DNA of 64,000 nt from Variovorax paradoxus (GCF_030815975.1 NZ_JAUSXL010000002.1:4700501-4764500); one strand, 5' to 3'. Shown: positions 8,917 through 17,452, numbered from the stretch's first letter. Numbers and translations: made by a program. Notes: generated by a model not told the origin, from the letters alone.

Positions 8917-9429
8917 CTATTTGCAGTCGCTCTCGATGATCGACTGAAGGCGCTTCTGCTCGGCCGCCCGGGCCGGGTCGTCCATGATTTCGCGTTCGCC
9001 CTTCGCATTGATCTTGGCCACGCGGATGCCGCTGTCGAAGGTGGCCTTGCCCTGGCGCGCACGGTCGCAGTTGTCGGCCTTGGCCTTGGCGTTCTTTTCC
9101 GCCTCGGCGGCCTGCTTGGCTTTTTCCTCGGCCTGCGCCTTCTTGGTCTTTTCCTCGAGATCCTTGTCGACACCCGCGGGCTTGGGCGCGGCTGCGGCCT
9201 TGGGTGCCGCCGCGTCAGGCGCGTCGGCTTCGGCAGCGGCCGGCGCCGAACCGCCTCGAGGCGGCGGAGAGCCCGAACGGCGCAGGATGTTCTTTTCCGG
9301 CACGTCCGCCGGCGGCGCCTGGTCGCTGAAGACCTTCTTGCCGTTCTTGTCGATCCATTGCCATTGCGCGCTGGCCGACATCGGCAGCAGGCAAACACAT
9401 CCCAGTACGAGCCAATGCGCGAATTTCAT
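8917..9429 (-). CDS. DUF4124-domain exported protein
   Basis: The protein has 170 residues with a signal peptide (cleavage after PMSASA). A short DUF4124 domain follows at once ([20 protein letters not shown]), a motif found at the start of many exported beta-proteobacterial proteins. After an Ala/Pro-rich stretch there is a charged coiled-coil-like segment (about residues 90-120, rich in [20 protein letters not shown]). The function is unknown. It is convergent with rnfH and divergent from guaB, and it lies beside guaB in many relatives by my recollection. Confidence 0.85.
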   Translation of the reverse strand: MKFAHWLVLGCVCLLPMSASAQWQWIDKNGKKVFSDQAPPADVPEKNILRRSGSPPPRGGSAPAAAEADAPDAAAPKAAAAPKPAGVDKDLEEKTKKAQAEEKAKQAAEAEKNAKAKADNCDRARQGKATFDSGIRVAKINAKGEREIMDDPARAAEQKRLQSIIESDCK

Positions 9430-9609
9430 GCGGCGAGTTTAGCGTTGCCTTACGTTTTGCAACACCGGTGGCACCGGCTTTCGTTGTCGGCGAGTTGGAA
9501 ATTGGCTACGTTTTCGCCGCCTTGCCGGCCCGGCCAAGGCCGGCCGAAGCCCCCGGCGGGGCGGGTAAGTACCGACGGTCGCTACAATCCGTCTTTTGGA
9601 GCTTCACCC

Positions 9610-11079
9610 ATGCGCCTTCTCGGCAAAGCGCTCACCTTCGACGACGTGTTGTTGGTGCCAGCGTTCTCCCAGGTCCTGCCCAAGGACACCTCCCTCGCCA
9701 CCCGTTTCTCCCGCAACATCACGCTGAATCTGCCGCTGGTCTCCGCCGCGATGGATACGGTGACAGAAGCACGCCTCGCGATCGCGATCGCGCAGGAAGG
9801 CGGCATCGGCATCGTGCACAAGAACTTCACCGCCGCCGAGCAAGCCGCGCAGGTGGCCAAGGTGAAGCGCTACGAATCGGGTGTGCTGCGCGATCCCGTG
9901 GTGATCACGCCCACGCACACCGTGCTGCAGGTGATGCAGCTGTCCGACGAACTCGGCATCTCGGGCTTCCCGGTGCTCGACGGCGGCAAGGTGGTGGGCA
10001 TCGTGACCGGGCGCGACCTGCGCTTCGAGAACCGCTACGACGTCCCGGTGAGCGAGATCATGACGCCGCGCGACAAGCTCATCACCGTACCCGACGGCAC
10101 CACGCTGGCCGAGGCCAAGGCGCTGCTCAACAAGCACAAGCTCGAACGCCTGCTGGTCATCAACAGCGCGTGGGAGCTCAAGGGGCTGATCACCGTCAAG
10201 GACATCACCAAGCAGACCAGCTTTCCCAACGCCGCGCGCGACCCCTCGGGCCGGCTGCGCGTGGGTGCGGCGGTCGGCGTGGGCGAGGGCACCGAGGAGC
10301 GTGTCGAGGCGCTGGTGAAGGCCGGCGTCGATGCCATCGTGGTCGACACCGCGCATGGCCACAGCGCCGGCGTGATCGAGCGCGTGCGCTGGGTCAAAAG
10401 GAACTACCCCCAGGTCGACGTGGTCGGCGGCAACATCGCGACCGGCGATGCAGCGCGTGCATTGGCCGACGTGGGTGCCGACGCAGTCAAGGTCGGCATC
10501 GGCCCCGGATCGATCTGCACCACGCGCATCGTGGCCGGCGTGGGTGTGCCGCAGATCATGGCGGTCGACAACGTCGCCACCGCGCTGCAGGGCACCGGCA
10601 TTCCGCTCATCGCCGATGGCGGCATCCGCTATTCGGGCGACATCGCCAAGGCCATTGCCGCGGGCGCCAGCACCGTGATGATGGGCGGCATGTTCGCGGG
10701 CACCGAAGAGGCGCCGGGCGAGATCGTGCTGTTCCAGGGCCGCAGTTACAAGAGCTACCGCGGCATGGGCTCGATCGGCGCCATGCAGCAGGGCAGCGCC
10801 GACCGCTATTTCCAGGAATCGACCACCGGCAATCCCAATGCCGACAAGCTCGTGCCCGAGGGCATCGAAGGCCGCGTGCCGTACAAGGGCTCGATGGTGT
10901 CGATCGTCTACCAGATGTCGGGCGGCTTGCGCGCGAGCATGGGCTATTGCGGCTGCGCCACCATCGAAGACATGAAGAACAAGGCCGAGTTCGTCGAGAT
11001 CACCACGGCCGGCATCCGCGAGAGCCACGTGCACGACGTGCAGATCACCAAGGAAGCGCCGAACTACCGGGCTGAATAA
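9610..11079 (+). CDS. guaB: Inosine-5'-monophosphate dehydrogenase
   Basis: The protein has 489 residues, full-length bacterial IMPDH. It oxidises IMP to XMP with NAD+, the first committed step to GMP. The N-terminus [20 protein letters not shown] is diagnostic. Two CBS domains occupy roughly residues 95-205 ([20 protein letters not shown] and [20 protein letters not shown]). The active-site loop GPGSICTTR places the catalytic Cys at residue 303. [13 protein letters not shown] and the SADRYFQ flap motif are also present. GGAG lies upstream of the ATG at 9610, and a TACAAT -10-like box is at 9583-9588. The next purine gene, guaA, is separated from it by a toxin-antitoxin pair. Confidence 0.98.
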   Translation: MRLLGKALTFDDVLLVPAFSQVLPKDTSLATRFSRNITLNLPLVSAAMDTVTEARLAIAIAQEGGIGIVHKNFTAAEQAAQVAKVKRYESGVLRDPVVITPTHTVLQVMQLSDELGISGFPVLDGGKVVGIVTGRDLRFENRYDVPVSEIMTPRDKLITVPDGTTLAEAKALLNKHKLERLLVINSAWELKGLITVKDITKQTSFPNAARDPSGRLRVGAAVGVGEGTEERVEALVKAGVDAIVVDTAHGHSAGVIERVRWVKRNYPQVDVVGGNIATGDAARALADVGADAVKVGIGPGSICTTRIVAGVGVPQIMAVDNVATALQGTGIPLIADGGIRYSGDIAKAIAAGASTVMMGGMFAGTEEAPGEIVLFQGRSYKSYRGMGSIGAMQQGSADRYFQESTTGNPNADKLVPEGIEGRVPYKGSMVSIVYQMSGGLRASMGYCGCATIEDMKNKAEFVEITTAGIRESHVHDVQITKEAPNYRAE

Positions 11080-11115
11080 ATGGCCCCACGCTCTCCCACT
11101 GCGTGTGGATCGCTG

Positions 11116-11154
11116 CCCCCCGAGGGGGCCGTAGGCCGGCTTGGGGCGGCCCGG
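11116..11154. repeat. Inverted copy of the CCGGGCCGCCCCAAG repeat with C5/G5 hairpin
   Basis: Just after guaB a C-run/G-run hairpin (11116-11128) is followed by CTTGGGGCGGCCCGG at 11140-11154, the exact reverse complement of the 15-mers at 1361-1375 and 18408-18422. It separates guaB from the toxin-antitoxin promoter and has no U-tract. Confidence 0.6.
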
Positions 11155-11171
11155 CGCCGGCCTCAGCCCAA

Positions 11172-11240
11172 TCTGGCCAGACCTTGAAAGTCAGGCCAGA
11201 CTTGGTTTAGAATTCGGGCCAGTTTCAATTTTTCTGGCCC
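11172..11240 (+). promoter_or_regulatory. Promoter and likely operators of the Phd/PIN toxin-antitoxin pair
   Basis: TTGAAA (11184-11189) and TAGAAT (11208-11213) are separated by 18 bp, a good sigma-70 promoter. CTGGCCAG (11173-11180) lies before the -35. A perfect inverted repeat, GGGCCAG (11216-11222) and CTGGCCC (11234-11240), lies between the -10 and the antitoxin ATG. Type II antitoxins typically repress their own promoter through such palindromes; that this one does so is inference. Confidence 0.65.
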
Positions 11241-11242
11241 AA

Positions 11243-11491
11243 ATGCAATCCATCGGCATCGCTGAAGCCAAGAACAACTTCTCGGCCCTGATCGACCTGG
11301 TCGAAAAGGGCGAGGAGGTTCGCATCACCCGCCACGGCAAGGAGGTGGTGCGCATGCTGCCGGTGCGGCGCAAGCCGGTCATCACCGACGAGCAGATCGA
11401 GCGCGAACTCGGCCAGATCGACGCGCTGCACGCCAGCATCCAGCCCGGCCGCACCGTGCGTGCACTGCGGGACGAAGGGCGCCAATCGTGA
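11243..11491 (+). CDS. Phd/YefM-type antitoxin
   Basis: This is an 82-residue antitoxin starting MQSIGIAEAKNNFSALIDLV, the Phd/YefM N-terminal DNA-binding fold (AKNNFSALID followed by GEEVRITRHGKEVVRMLP). The C-terminal half (DEQIERELGQIDALHASI) would wrap the toxin. The ATG at 11243 follows the promoter and operator; the longer in-frame start would place coding sequence over the promoter. The stop overlaps the toxin GTG (GTGA, 11488-11491), the classic antitoxin-first layout. Confidence 0.9.
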   Translation: MQSIGIAEAKNNFSALIDLVEKGEEVRITRHGKEVVRMLPVRRKPVITDEQIERELGQIDALHASIQPGRTVRALRDEGRQS

Positions 11492-11922
11492 CAGCCTTCG
11501 TCATGGACGCGTCCGTCACCGCCGCCTGGCTCTTGCCCGACCAGGCCAGCGAACACACCCGCAAGCTCTACGCCGCCATCCGCCGCGACGAAGTGGAGCC
11601 GCAGGCGCCCAACGCCTGGCAATGGGAGTGCGCCAACATCCTTGCCAATGGCGTGCGCAGCGGCCGCATTCCAACGTCCGCGGTCGAAGGGCTGTGGAGC
11701 GTGCTCGACGCGATCCGCCATCGCGTCGAACTGCACGAACTCGCACCGGCGCAGCACAAGGCGGTGCTGGCCGTGGCCATCGACGCCGGCGTCTCGCTCT
11801 ACGAAGCGGGCTACCTCTGGCTCGCCAAGTCGCTCAATCTCCCGCTCGCCACCTTCGACGAGCAACTCATCCAGGCCGCGCCCAAGGCGGGCGTGAAGCT
11901 GTTCGACATTTCAACGCTCTGA
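11488..11922 (+). CDS. PIN-domain toxin (VapC-like ribonuclease)
   Basis: The protein has 144 residues and a PIN domain: the first acidic residue is in [19 protein letters not shown] (D7), the second is the Glu of [10 protein letters not shown] (E47), and the last acidic pair lies in [20 protein letters not shown] followed by DEQL. PIN toxins are Mg-dependent RNases that cleave tRNA or rRNA when freed from their antitoxin. The usual Asp in the third motif reads Glu here (YEAGYLWLA). It starts with GTG overlapping the antitoxin stop. guaA begins 13 bp after its stop, so the toxin is probably on the guaA transcript. Confidence 0.9.
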   Translation: MTAFVMDASVTAAWLLPDQASEHTRKLYAAIRRDEVEPQAPNAWQWECANILANGVRSGRIPTSAVEGLWSVLDAIRHRVELHELAPAQHKAVLAVAIDAGVSLYEAGYLWLAKSLNLPLATFDEQLIQAAPKAGVKLFDISTL

Positions 11923-11935
11923 CCGAGTCTTCTCC

Positions 11936-13552
11936 ATGCAACACGACAAGATCCTCATCCTCGATTTCGGCTCGCAAGTCACGCAGCTCATCGCACGCCG
12001 CGTGCGTGAAGCGCATGTGCTCAGCGAAGTGCACCCTTGCGACGTCAGCGACGAATGGGTGCGCGAATACGCGGCCGACGGCCATCTGAAGGGCGTGATT
12101 CTTTCGGGCAGCCACGCCAGCGTGTACGAAGAGACCACCGACAAGGCCCCGCAGGCCGTGTTCGACCTGGGCGTGCCGGTGCTCGGCATCTGCTACGGCA
12201 TGCAGACCATGGCGCACCAGCTCGGCGGCAAGGTCGAGGGCGGTCACAAGCGCGAGTTCGGTTTCGCGTCCGTGCGCGCGCATGGCCACACCGCGCTCTT
12301 GAAGGACATCGCCGACTTCACCACGCCTGAAGGCCACGGCATGCTCAACGTGTGGATGAGCCACGGCGACAAGGTCACCGAGCTGCCGCCGGGCTTCAAG
12401 CTCATGGCCAGCACCGACAGCTGCCCCATCGCCGGCATGGCCGACGAGGCGCGCCGCTACTACGCGCTGCAGTTCCACCCCGAAGTCACGCACACGCAGC
12501 AGGGCAAGGCGATCATCGAGCGCTTCGTGCTCGGCATCTGCGAGGCCAAGCCCGACTGGGTCATGCGCGACCACGTCGCCGAAGCCGTGCAGAAGATCCG
12601 TGAGCAGGTGGGCGATGAGGAAGTCATCCTCGGCCTCTCGGGCGGCGTCGATTCGAGCGTGGCCGCCGCGCTCATTCACCGCGCCATCGGCGACCAGCTG
12701 ACCTGCGTGTTCGTCGACCACGGCCTCTTGCGCCTGAACGAAGGCGACATGGTCATGGAGATGTTCGAGGGCAAGCTGCACGCGAAGGTGATTCGCGTCG
12801 ACGCCAGCGACCTGTTCCTCGGCAAGCTCGCGGGCGTGAGCGACCCCGAAGCCAAGCGCAAGATCATCGGCGGCGAGTTCGTCACCGTGTTCAAGCAGGA
12901 GGCCGCCAAGCTCAAGGCGGGTGATGGCGGCCACAAGGGCGCGACCTTCCTGGCGCAGGGCACCATCTATCCCGACGTCATCGAATCGGGTGGCGCCAAG
13001 AGCAAGAAGGCCGTCACGATCAAGAGCCACCACAACGTGGGCGGCCTGCCCGAGCAGCTCGGCCTCAAGCTGCTAGAGCCGCTGCGCGACCTGTTCAAGG
13101 ACGAAGTGCGCGAACTCGGCGTGGCGCTCGGCCTGCCGCCCGAGATGGTGTACCGCCATCCGTTCCCCGGCCCCGGCCTGGGCGTGCGCATCCTTGGCGA
13201 AGTGAAGAAGGAATACGCCGACCTGCTGCGCCGCGCCGATGCGATCTTCATCGAGGAACTGCGCAACTTCAAGGACGAGTCCGGCAAGAGCTGGTACGAC
13301 CTCACGAGCCAGGCCTTCACCGTGTTCCTGCCCGTGAAGAGCGTGGGCGTGATGGGCGACGGCCGCACCTACGACTACGTGGTCGCGCTGCGCGCCGTGC
13401 AGACCAGCGACTTCATGACCGCCGACTGGGCCGAGCTGCCTTATGCGCTGCTCAAGAAGGTGTCGGGGCGGATCATCAACGAAGTGCGCGGGATCAACCG
13501 CGTGACGTATGACGTGTCAAGCAAGCCGCCGGCGACGATCGAGTGGGAGTGA
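11936..13552 (+). CDS. guaA: GMP synthase (glutamine-hydrolysing)
   Basis: The protein has 538 residues, the two-domain GuaA that converts XMP to GMP with ATP and glutamine. The class I amidotransferase domain has the nucleophile Cys in GICYGMQTM (C86) and the His/Glu pair in [10 protein letters not shown]. The ATP-pyrophosphatase domain carries the P-loop [15 protein letters not shown]. The GMP synthase dimerisation domain ends with [11 protein letters not shown], the conserved C-terminus. The ATG at 11936 gives [20 protein letters not shown]. It completes the guaB-guaA pathway pair; a second toxin-antitoxin module follows. Confidence 0.98.
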   Translation: MQHDKILILDFGSQVTQLIARRVREAHVLSEVHPCDVSDEWVREYAADGHLKGVILSGSHASVYEETTDKAPQAVFDLGVPVLGICYGMQTMAHQLGGKVEGGHKREFGFASVRAHGHTALLKDIADFTTPEGHGMLNVWMSHGDKVTELPPGFKLMASTDSCPIAGMADEARRYYALQFHPEVTHTQQGKAIIERFVLGICEAKPDWVMRDHVAEAVQKIREQVGDEEVILGLSGGVDSSVAAALIHRAIGDQLTCVFVDHGLLRLNEGDMVMEMFEGKLHAKVIRVDASDLFLGKLAGVSDPEAKRKIIGGEFVTVFKQEAAKLKAGDGGHKGATFLAQGTIYPDVIESGGAKSKKAVTIKSHHNVGGLPEQLGLKLLEPLRDLFKDEVRELGVALGLPPEMVYRHPFPGPGLGVRILGEVKKEYADLLRRADAIFIEELRNFKDESGKSWYDLTSQAFTVFLPVKSVGVMGDGRTYDYVVALRAVQTSDFMTADWAELPYALLKKVSGRIINEVRGINRVTYDVSSKPPATIEWE

Positions 13553-13894
13553 GGGGCGCGGATATTGCCTATATAAATCAATGACTTAGATCGAGTTCTG
13601 ATGCCCGTGAGCACGACATCAATGGTGCTTCTCGAGAACTCTAAGTTGTTGAAAGATATGGGGTTTTTTGTTGCAGCAAAAACCCTTCCGAAAGTGCTCA
13701 ACGAAGAATGCAGCGCTTCTTTTGACGATATTTCTGACGGCAACCCGGCGTTGCTGATTGACGCCGATTGCTCGAGGCCGCGTACTGGCGCTGGAGGATG
13801 GGAGCGAACGGGCAGCCCTATCGGCGACGGCAGCGTGGCAGAAAGTATTGACGTTGTATATACTTCGTCGATATCAACGTTTCCGGAGCCGGCC
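13553..13894. other. Lower-GC gap after guaA, no convincing gene
   Basis: The 342 bp between guaA and the ParD-like gene are clearly more AT-rich than the neighbours (for example 13562-13690). The only open frame runs into the antitoxin gene from 13601 and resembles nothing I know. The composition suggests imported or decaying sequence brought in with the toxin-antitoxin pair. Its right end holds the likely antitoxin operator (13851-13880). Confidence 0.5.
13851..13880 (+). promoter_or_regulatory. Inverted repeat upstream of the ParD/ParE-type pair
   Basis: ACGTTG (13851-13856) and CAACGT (13875-13880) form an inverted repeat ending 14 bp before the antitoxin ATG. It surrounds a TATACT -10-like box (13859-13864); the -35 region is poor. 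The position is right for an autoregulatory operator of the RHH antitoxin. Confidence 0.5.
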
Positions 13895-14188
13895 ATGTCC
13901 AAAGAAGCCATGTTCACCATGAAGCTCGAGTCGTCGCTGCGCGACGCCTTCATGGCCGAGGCCGAAGCCAGCCACCGCCCGGCGTCGCAGGTGGTGCGCG
14001 AACTGATGCGCGAGTTCATCGAGCGTCAACGGCAGGCCCGTGAGTACGACGCCTTCCTGCGCGACAAGGTCGACACGGCGCGCGAGCAGATCGCTTCCGG
14101 CCAATACGCCAGTGATGCCGACGTCGAGGCACGCTTTGCTGCCCGCCGCGCTGCGCTGCGGGCCAAAGCCGGCGGCGCTGACGCATGA
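13895..14188 (+). CDS. Ribbon-helix-helix antitoxin (ParD/CopG-like)
   Basis: The protein has 97 residues. Its N-terminus (MSKEAMFTMKLESSLRDAFM, then SHRPASQVVRELMREFIERQ) has the beta-strand plus two-helix pattern of ribbon-helix-helix DNA-binding antitoxins. The charged C-terminal half would bind the toxin. The ATG at 13895 follows GGAG, and the upstream in-frame extension crosses the operator-like repeat. The stop overlaps the toxin start (ATGA, 14185-14188). Confidence 0.87.
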   Translation: MSKEAMFTMKLESSLRDAFMAEAEASHRPASQVVRELMREFIERQRQAREYDAFLRDKVDTAREQIASGQYASDADVEARFAARRAALRAKAGGADA

Positions 14189-14469
14189 GGGTCCTGTGGA
14201 CCTTGTCCGCCGAGCAAGACCGCGCCGACATCGTCGACTTCATCGCTCAGGACAACCCGCTCGCCGCCATCCGCATGGATGAGATTTTCTCGGCAGTCGT
14301 CCGCCGGCTGGCCGAGCACCCCCTGCTGGGACGGGCCGGACAGATCCCGGGCACCCGCGAGTTGATCCCACACGAGAGCTATCGGCTGGTCTATGAGGTG
14401 CGGGCTGATACCGTCTGGATCTTGACCTTGGTGCATACCGCTCGCCTGTGGCCACCGACCCGGTCGTGA
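14185..14469 (+). CDS. RelE/ParE-family toxin
   Basis: The protein has 94 residues, typical of RelE/ParE toxins. It begins MRVLWTLSAEQDRADIVDFI and carries the family motifs PLLGRAGQIPGTRELIPHES and YRLVYEVRADTVWILTLVHT. The ParE type poisons gyrase and the RelE type cleaves mRNA on the ribosome; sequence alone does not decide which. The RHH antitoxin partner favours ParE. The pair lies directly downstream of guaA, so the guaA gene is bracketed by two toxin-antitoxin modules. Confidence 0.88.
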   Translation: MRVLWTLSAEQDRADIVDFIAQDNPLAAIRMDEIFSAVVRRLAEHPLLGRAGQIPGTRELIPHESYRLVYEVRADTVWILTLVHTARLWPPTRS

Positions 14470-14537
14470 TCGGAGGCCAGCAAAAAGCGCTCGGTTTTCG
14501 ACGGTAGAAGTGGCGGTAAATACTATGCCCCGACCCA

Positions 14538-15434
14538 TCAAGCAGGCGCGGCCATGCCCAGCGCTGTGGCCAGCACCGCTGCAAGGCCGCTGCCGGCGCT
14601 GCCGTCCTCGTCGAGGCGCGGGTTGTAGATGGTGACCTCCATGCCGAGCGCCTTTCCGCTCGCCAGGATGAGCCGGAGCGCCGTCGACAGTTCGTCCCAT
14701 GACAGCCCGCCCGGGACGCGGAAATCGACTGCCGGCATGATCGCATCGTCGAGGCAATCGGCGTCCAGATGGATGAGGAAACCGTCGAGCTCGGCCCGCG
14801 TCAGGTGGTCAACGGCCGCACGGGTGGCGGCTTCGACGCCCAAGCGGCGGATAGTGGGGAGATCGCAGGCCATGAGCTCCGCCGGCAAAGGCTGGCTGCC
14901 GAATTGGGCCTGGTCTTTGTGGTCGCGAAATGCGAAGGCGACGGTGTCTTCGGGCCGCACCAGCGGACGGCGGCCCTCCAGGTCGGTCAGCAGCGCCGGC
15001 CCGTGGCCGGTGACAAGGGCCAGGTCCATGGACGCGCATTCGCCGTTGGGCTCGGCCTCGGGCTGGAAGAAATCGGCGTTGCCGTCGATGAAGAACAGGC
15101 CATAGCGACCGCGCCGGCGCAGCGCGAGCATCGAGCCCAGCACGATCGTGCAGTCCCCGCCCAGCACCACCGGGAACTCGCCCGCGTCCAGCACCTTCTC
15201 CACGGCATCCGCGAGCGTGGGCGACCATGACGCGATCGCGCCGGCATTCAGCGTCAGGGTGGCTGGATCGGGCTTCGGGTCTTTCGGCGGAACGGCGAGT
15301 CGCCCGGCACACCGCGCATGGATGCGGTCCGCGAGGCCCAGTTCCAGCAGCCGGCCGGGCAAGCCCTCCACGCCGTCGGTCGCCAGGCCCAGCGTGGAGG
15401 GCGCTTCAACGATGGCATAGGGTCGGGTCGGCAT
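14538..15434 (-). CDS. Arginase/agmatinase-fold protein with altered metal ligands
   Basis: This is a 298-residue ureohydrolase-fold protein. Recognisable motifs are VVLGGDCTIVLGS, FFIDGNADFFQPE, HLDADCLDDAIMPAVDF and GMEVTIYNPRLD, which line up with the four metal-binding motifs of arginase, agmatinase and formimidoylglutamase. Two positions differ: the first His ligand (GGDH) is Cys (C95) and the His of DAHxD is Asn (N119). The Asp ligands D117, D121, D224 and D226 remain. The dimanganese centre may therefore be changed or lost, and the substrate cannot be assigned. Start at the ATG at 15434, six bases after GGAG; a GTG at 15446 is less likely. A truncated hydrolase gene lies just upstream. 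Confidence 0.85.
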   Translation of the reverse strand: MPTRPYAIVEAPSTLGLATDGVEGLPGRLLELGLADRIHARCAGRLAVPPKDPKPDPATLTLNAGAIASWSPTLADAVEKVLDAGEFPVVLGGDCTIVLGSMLALRRRGRYGLFFIDGNADFFQPEAEPNGECASMDLALVTGHGPALLTDLEGRRPLVRPEDTVAFAFRDHKDQAQFGSQPLPAELMACDLPTIRRLGVEAATRAAVDHLTRAELDGFLIHLDADCLDDAIMPAVDFRVPGGLSWDELSTALRLILASGKALGMEVTIYNPRLDEDGSAGSGLAAVLATALGMAAPA

Positions 15435-15462
15435 CAGGTGCTCCACAGCAAGACCTGTTCTT

Positions 15463-15564
15463 TCATTGGACGTCTCGCATTTTCGGCGGCCCTGCTTCGC
15501 GGTAGAAGATCTGCGTTCCGCCGACGCTGATGTATCGGTGCCTTGGCGAAGACATGACGCCCAT
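15463..15564 (-). pseudogene. 5' remnant of an alpha/beta-hydrolase gene
   Basis: On the minus strand an AGGAGG ribosome-binding site followed by ATG (15562-15564) opens a 33-codon frame, reading MGVMSSPRHRYISVGG then TQIFYREAGPP, and stops at 15463. The stretch RYISVGGTQIFYREAGPP is the characteristic N-terminus of haloalkane-dehalogenase-like alpha/beta hydrolases, which normally continue with a LLHGFP oxyanion segment for about 270 more residues. That continuation is missing, and the arginase-like gene begins 28 bp later. It looks like a deletion remnant that keeps its translation signals; its promoter may now serve the arginase-like gene. Confidence 0.6.
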
Positions 15565-15645
15565 GTTCCACCTCCTGCCGATCACAGCCAAGCCCTTGAC
15601 CCTGCGGGCGTTGGGGACCTGTTGATGAATCCCGGCGGCAGGCAG

Positions 15646-16197
15646 TCAGGGCTCGATGGGGCGCGCCTCGGCCAGATACCGGTCGTTGTCGAACGCCTCG
15701 GGCCGATCTCCCGCGAAGCGCCACATCTGCCTCTTCGTGTGCAGCAGATTGCCGAGGTACACATGCAATGCGCCCGAGCGCGCCGTGCCCGGATTCGCCA
15801 CCGCGTGCACGGTATCGGGAGGCAGGTGAACCACCTCGGGTGCGATGGCTTCGCTCCGTTGCGGAACTCGCAGCCGGCCGTCGGACAGTGGATAAATGAA
15901 GTTCGTCTCTTTGCCCCGATAGATGCCGATGAGGGCGTCCATCAGATGGTTGTGAGGCGGGTACTGCAGACCCGGCGTGAGCGTGATGTGATAGATCGTC
16001 AGTGTGTCGTTCGCGCACAGCAGGACTTCATCGTCACCCGCCTCGTGGACCAGCTCGCCGAGCGAATGGAAGCGGGCAGTGATGTCGCGCAACACCTTGG
16101 CGACGCGATCGAGGCGATCGGCCTTTCCGGCAGCGTCGACGATCTCGTCGATCGCAGTCCGAAGGGTTGAACTGACGGGCAGGGGTGAAGTCATCAT
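15646..16197 (-). CDS. Cupin protein, cysteine-dioxygenase-like
   Basis: This is a 183-residue cupin. Motif 1 is QYPPHNHLMDALIGIYRGKE, supplying H82 and H84; motif 2 is HLPPDTVHAVANPG with H131. Together they make the three-His iron site of thiol dioxygenases, which oxidise cysteine or 3-mercaptopropionate to sulfinates. The N-terminal helical part (TAIDEIVDAAGKADRLDRVA) also fits this group. Substrate is not determinable. Two ATGs lie at the start (16197 and 16194). It is transcribed towards the hydrolase remnant and the arginase-like gene, about 80 bp apart, and may form one unit with them. Confidence 0.8.
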   Translation of the reverse strand: MMTSPLPVSSTLRTAIDEIVDAAGKADRLDRVAKVLRDITARFHSLGELVHEAGDDEVLLCANDTLTIYHITLTPGLQYPPHNHLMDALIGIYRGKETNFIYPLSDGRLRVPQRSEAIAPEVVHLPPDTVHAVANPGTARSGALHVYLGNLLHTKRQMWRFAGDRPEAFDNDRYLAEARPIEP

Positions 16198-16488
16198 GCT
16201 GAATCGGCGGATCTGCGGCAGGATAGATCAGGTGCGTGGGATCGGTCCACCGGCGGCAGGCAGCGGTGATGCGTTGCACGGCCAATGACGAACTCCCGGT
16301 GAGTTTTCCCGCAGGGTTCTCTACGCGCCGTCCCCGCGGGCGCGGTTGCTGGTGTTGGTGCTGGATCGGTTGGAAATGTGGCCAAGGCTGGCGTGGCGCA
16401 TGAACGAATAAATTGAGCTTGGCGCGGTGACATAGGGCAGGGCGCGCAGCCCTGACGCGATTCCGAGCCCGCACCGGAAGATCAGCCT
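16198..16488. other. Gap between cupin and DUF6616-like gene
   Basis: About 290 bp without a credible gene. Minus-strand frames cross it but have no recognisable similarity and no ribosome-binding site. The cupin promoter should lie here, but I cannot pick one with confidence. Confidence 0.4.
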
Positions 16489-16827
16489 TCAAGCATTCGC
16501 CAGCTCCACGAGATGACTTGAAAAGTCGCCCCCGGCACCGGCGGCATTCACGTGTTCGAAATGGTCGTACCAACCCGTCGCCTTGATGCCTGCCAGCAAG
16601 GCTTCGCGGGCCTGGGCATCGGGGAAGCGCCAGATGCCGAGGAAGCGATGGCCGCTGGCCTGGTCGATGCCCGGTTCGGTCTGGCCCAGCATCAGGATTT
16701 CGACGCCAAGCTCGCTCAGGCCGCTCATGCCTGCCTTGATTCCATCCAGGAACCGGCTGCGCTGCGCCGCCGACAACGCCAGCCAGCCGGGCTTGGGGGA
16801 ATAGAGTTCAACGAGGTAGTGGGACAT
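16489..16827 (-). CDS. Small DUF6616-like protein
   Basis: The protein has 112 residues starting MSHYLVELYSPKPGWLALSA. The ATG at 16827 has a strong AAAGGAG site. It resembles short proteins that I know only as a domain of unknown function (DUF6616); the alternating strand-helix pattern suggests a ferredoxin-like dimeric alpha-beta barrel, and QASGHRFLGIWRFPDAQARE is the most distinctive segment. It lies 43 bp after the MarR gene on the same strand and is probably co-transcribed with it. Function unknown. Confidence 0.75.
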   Translation of the reverse strand: MSHYLVELYSPKPGWLALSAAQRSRFLDGIKAGMSGLSELGVEILMLGQTEPGIDQASGHRFLGIWRFPDAQAREALLAGIKATGWYDHFEHVNAAGAGGDFSSHLVELANA

Positions 16828-16870
16828 GAAAAGCTCCTTTGCTTGAGGTTGTGATGCGCGGCGCCGTTGG

Positions 16871-17395
16871 TCATGGCCGACCTCCCGCCCCATCGTTGCG
16901 GTCGGCCATTCCTGCCGCCACCTTTTGCAGCAGGCCATTCAGCGTCTTTCGCTCTTGTACGGACAGATGGAGGAACAGGCTTGCAATCCAGCGGCCGTGC
17001 TGATCGAACGCCTTCCGGGCCATCTGCTTGCCCTTGCGCGTCAGTCGAATGTTCAATGAACGCCGATCGCTTGAATCGGCATGCCGCTCGATCAACGACT
17101 CGCGCTCCAATCCATCGAGCAGGCCGGTGACGGTGGCGCGCGTCACGCCAGCCTGCTCGGCCAGCGCATTGGGAGCCAGGCCGTCACTGGCAGCGTCGAG
17201 CAGGAACAACAGCACGAAGCGGCCTTCGGACAGACCGAGCGGGGCCAGCAGCGCGGCGCAGTCGCGGTCGATGGACGAGGCGAGCGACAGCACCTGAAAG
17301 CAAAGCCGGATGCTGTCCAGGTCAGGGAGCTGGCGCCGTTCGGCTTCGCCCAGAAGGGCCAAGTATTTCTGTTCGAGTTTTTCCATAGCCACCAT
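16871..17395 (-). CDS. MarR-family transcriptional regulator
   Basis: This is a 174-residue winged-helix regulator. The DNA-binding region is NALAEQAGVTRATVTGLLDG, followed by the wing with DSSDRRSLNIRLTRKG, whose DxR(R) signature is diagnostic of MarR proteins. Flanking helices form the dimer interface. The ATG at 17395 lies inside a perfect inverted repeat (17390-17406); a second ATG at 17386 lies at its edge. Neither has a good ribosome-binding site, so the start is uncertain by three residues. The palindrome over the start suggests autorepression. Ligand unknown. Confidence 0.92.
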   Translation of the reverse strand: MVAMEKLEQKYLALLGEAERRQLPDLDSIRLCFQVLSLASSIDRDCAALLAPLGLSEGRFVLLFLLDAASDGLAPNALAEQAGVTRATVTGLLDGLERESLIERHADSSDRRSLNIRLTRKGKQMARKAFDQHGRWIASLFLHLSVQERKTLNGLLQKVAAGMADRNDGAGGRP

Positions 17396-17406
17396 ATTGT
17401 ATGGTG
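17390..17406. promoter_or_regulatory. Perfect palindrome over the MarR start codon
   Basis: CACCATA (17390-17396), TTG, TATGGTG (17400-17406) is a perfect 7-bp inverted repeat with a 3-nt centre, the size of a MarR dimer site. It covers the annotated start. A second weaker repeat, TGACT/AGTCA (17405-17426), lies next to it near a TATGAT -10-like box on the minus strand. Confidence 0.6.
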
Positions 17407-17452
17407 ACTAATCATATATTGAGTCATCCAGAGATGCGAAAGAACTTGTTGT

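Noticed and set aside
13848..13864. TTGACG as -35 for the ParD gene
   Set aside because: It is only 5 bp from the TATACT box, so spacing is impossible; treated as part of the inverted repeat instead.
15646..16018. Minus-strand frame overlapping the cupin gene (15434-16018)
   Set aside because: Out of frame with the cupin whose motifs are clear; Arg/Ser-rich shadow. Its 3' end overlaps the hydrolase remnant but in another frame.
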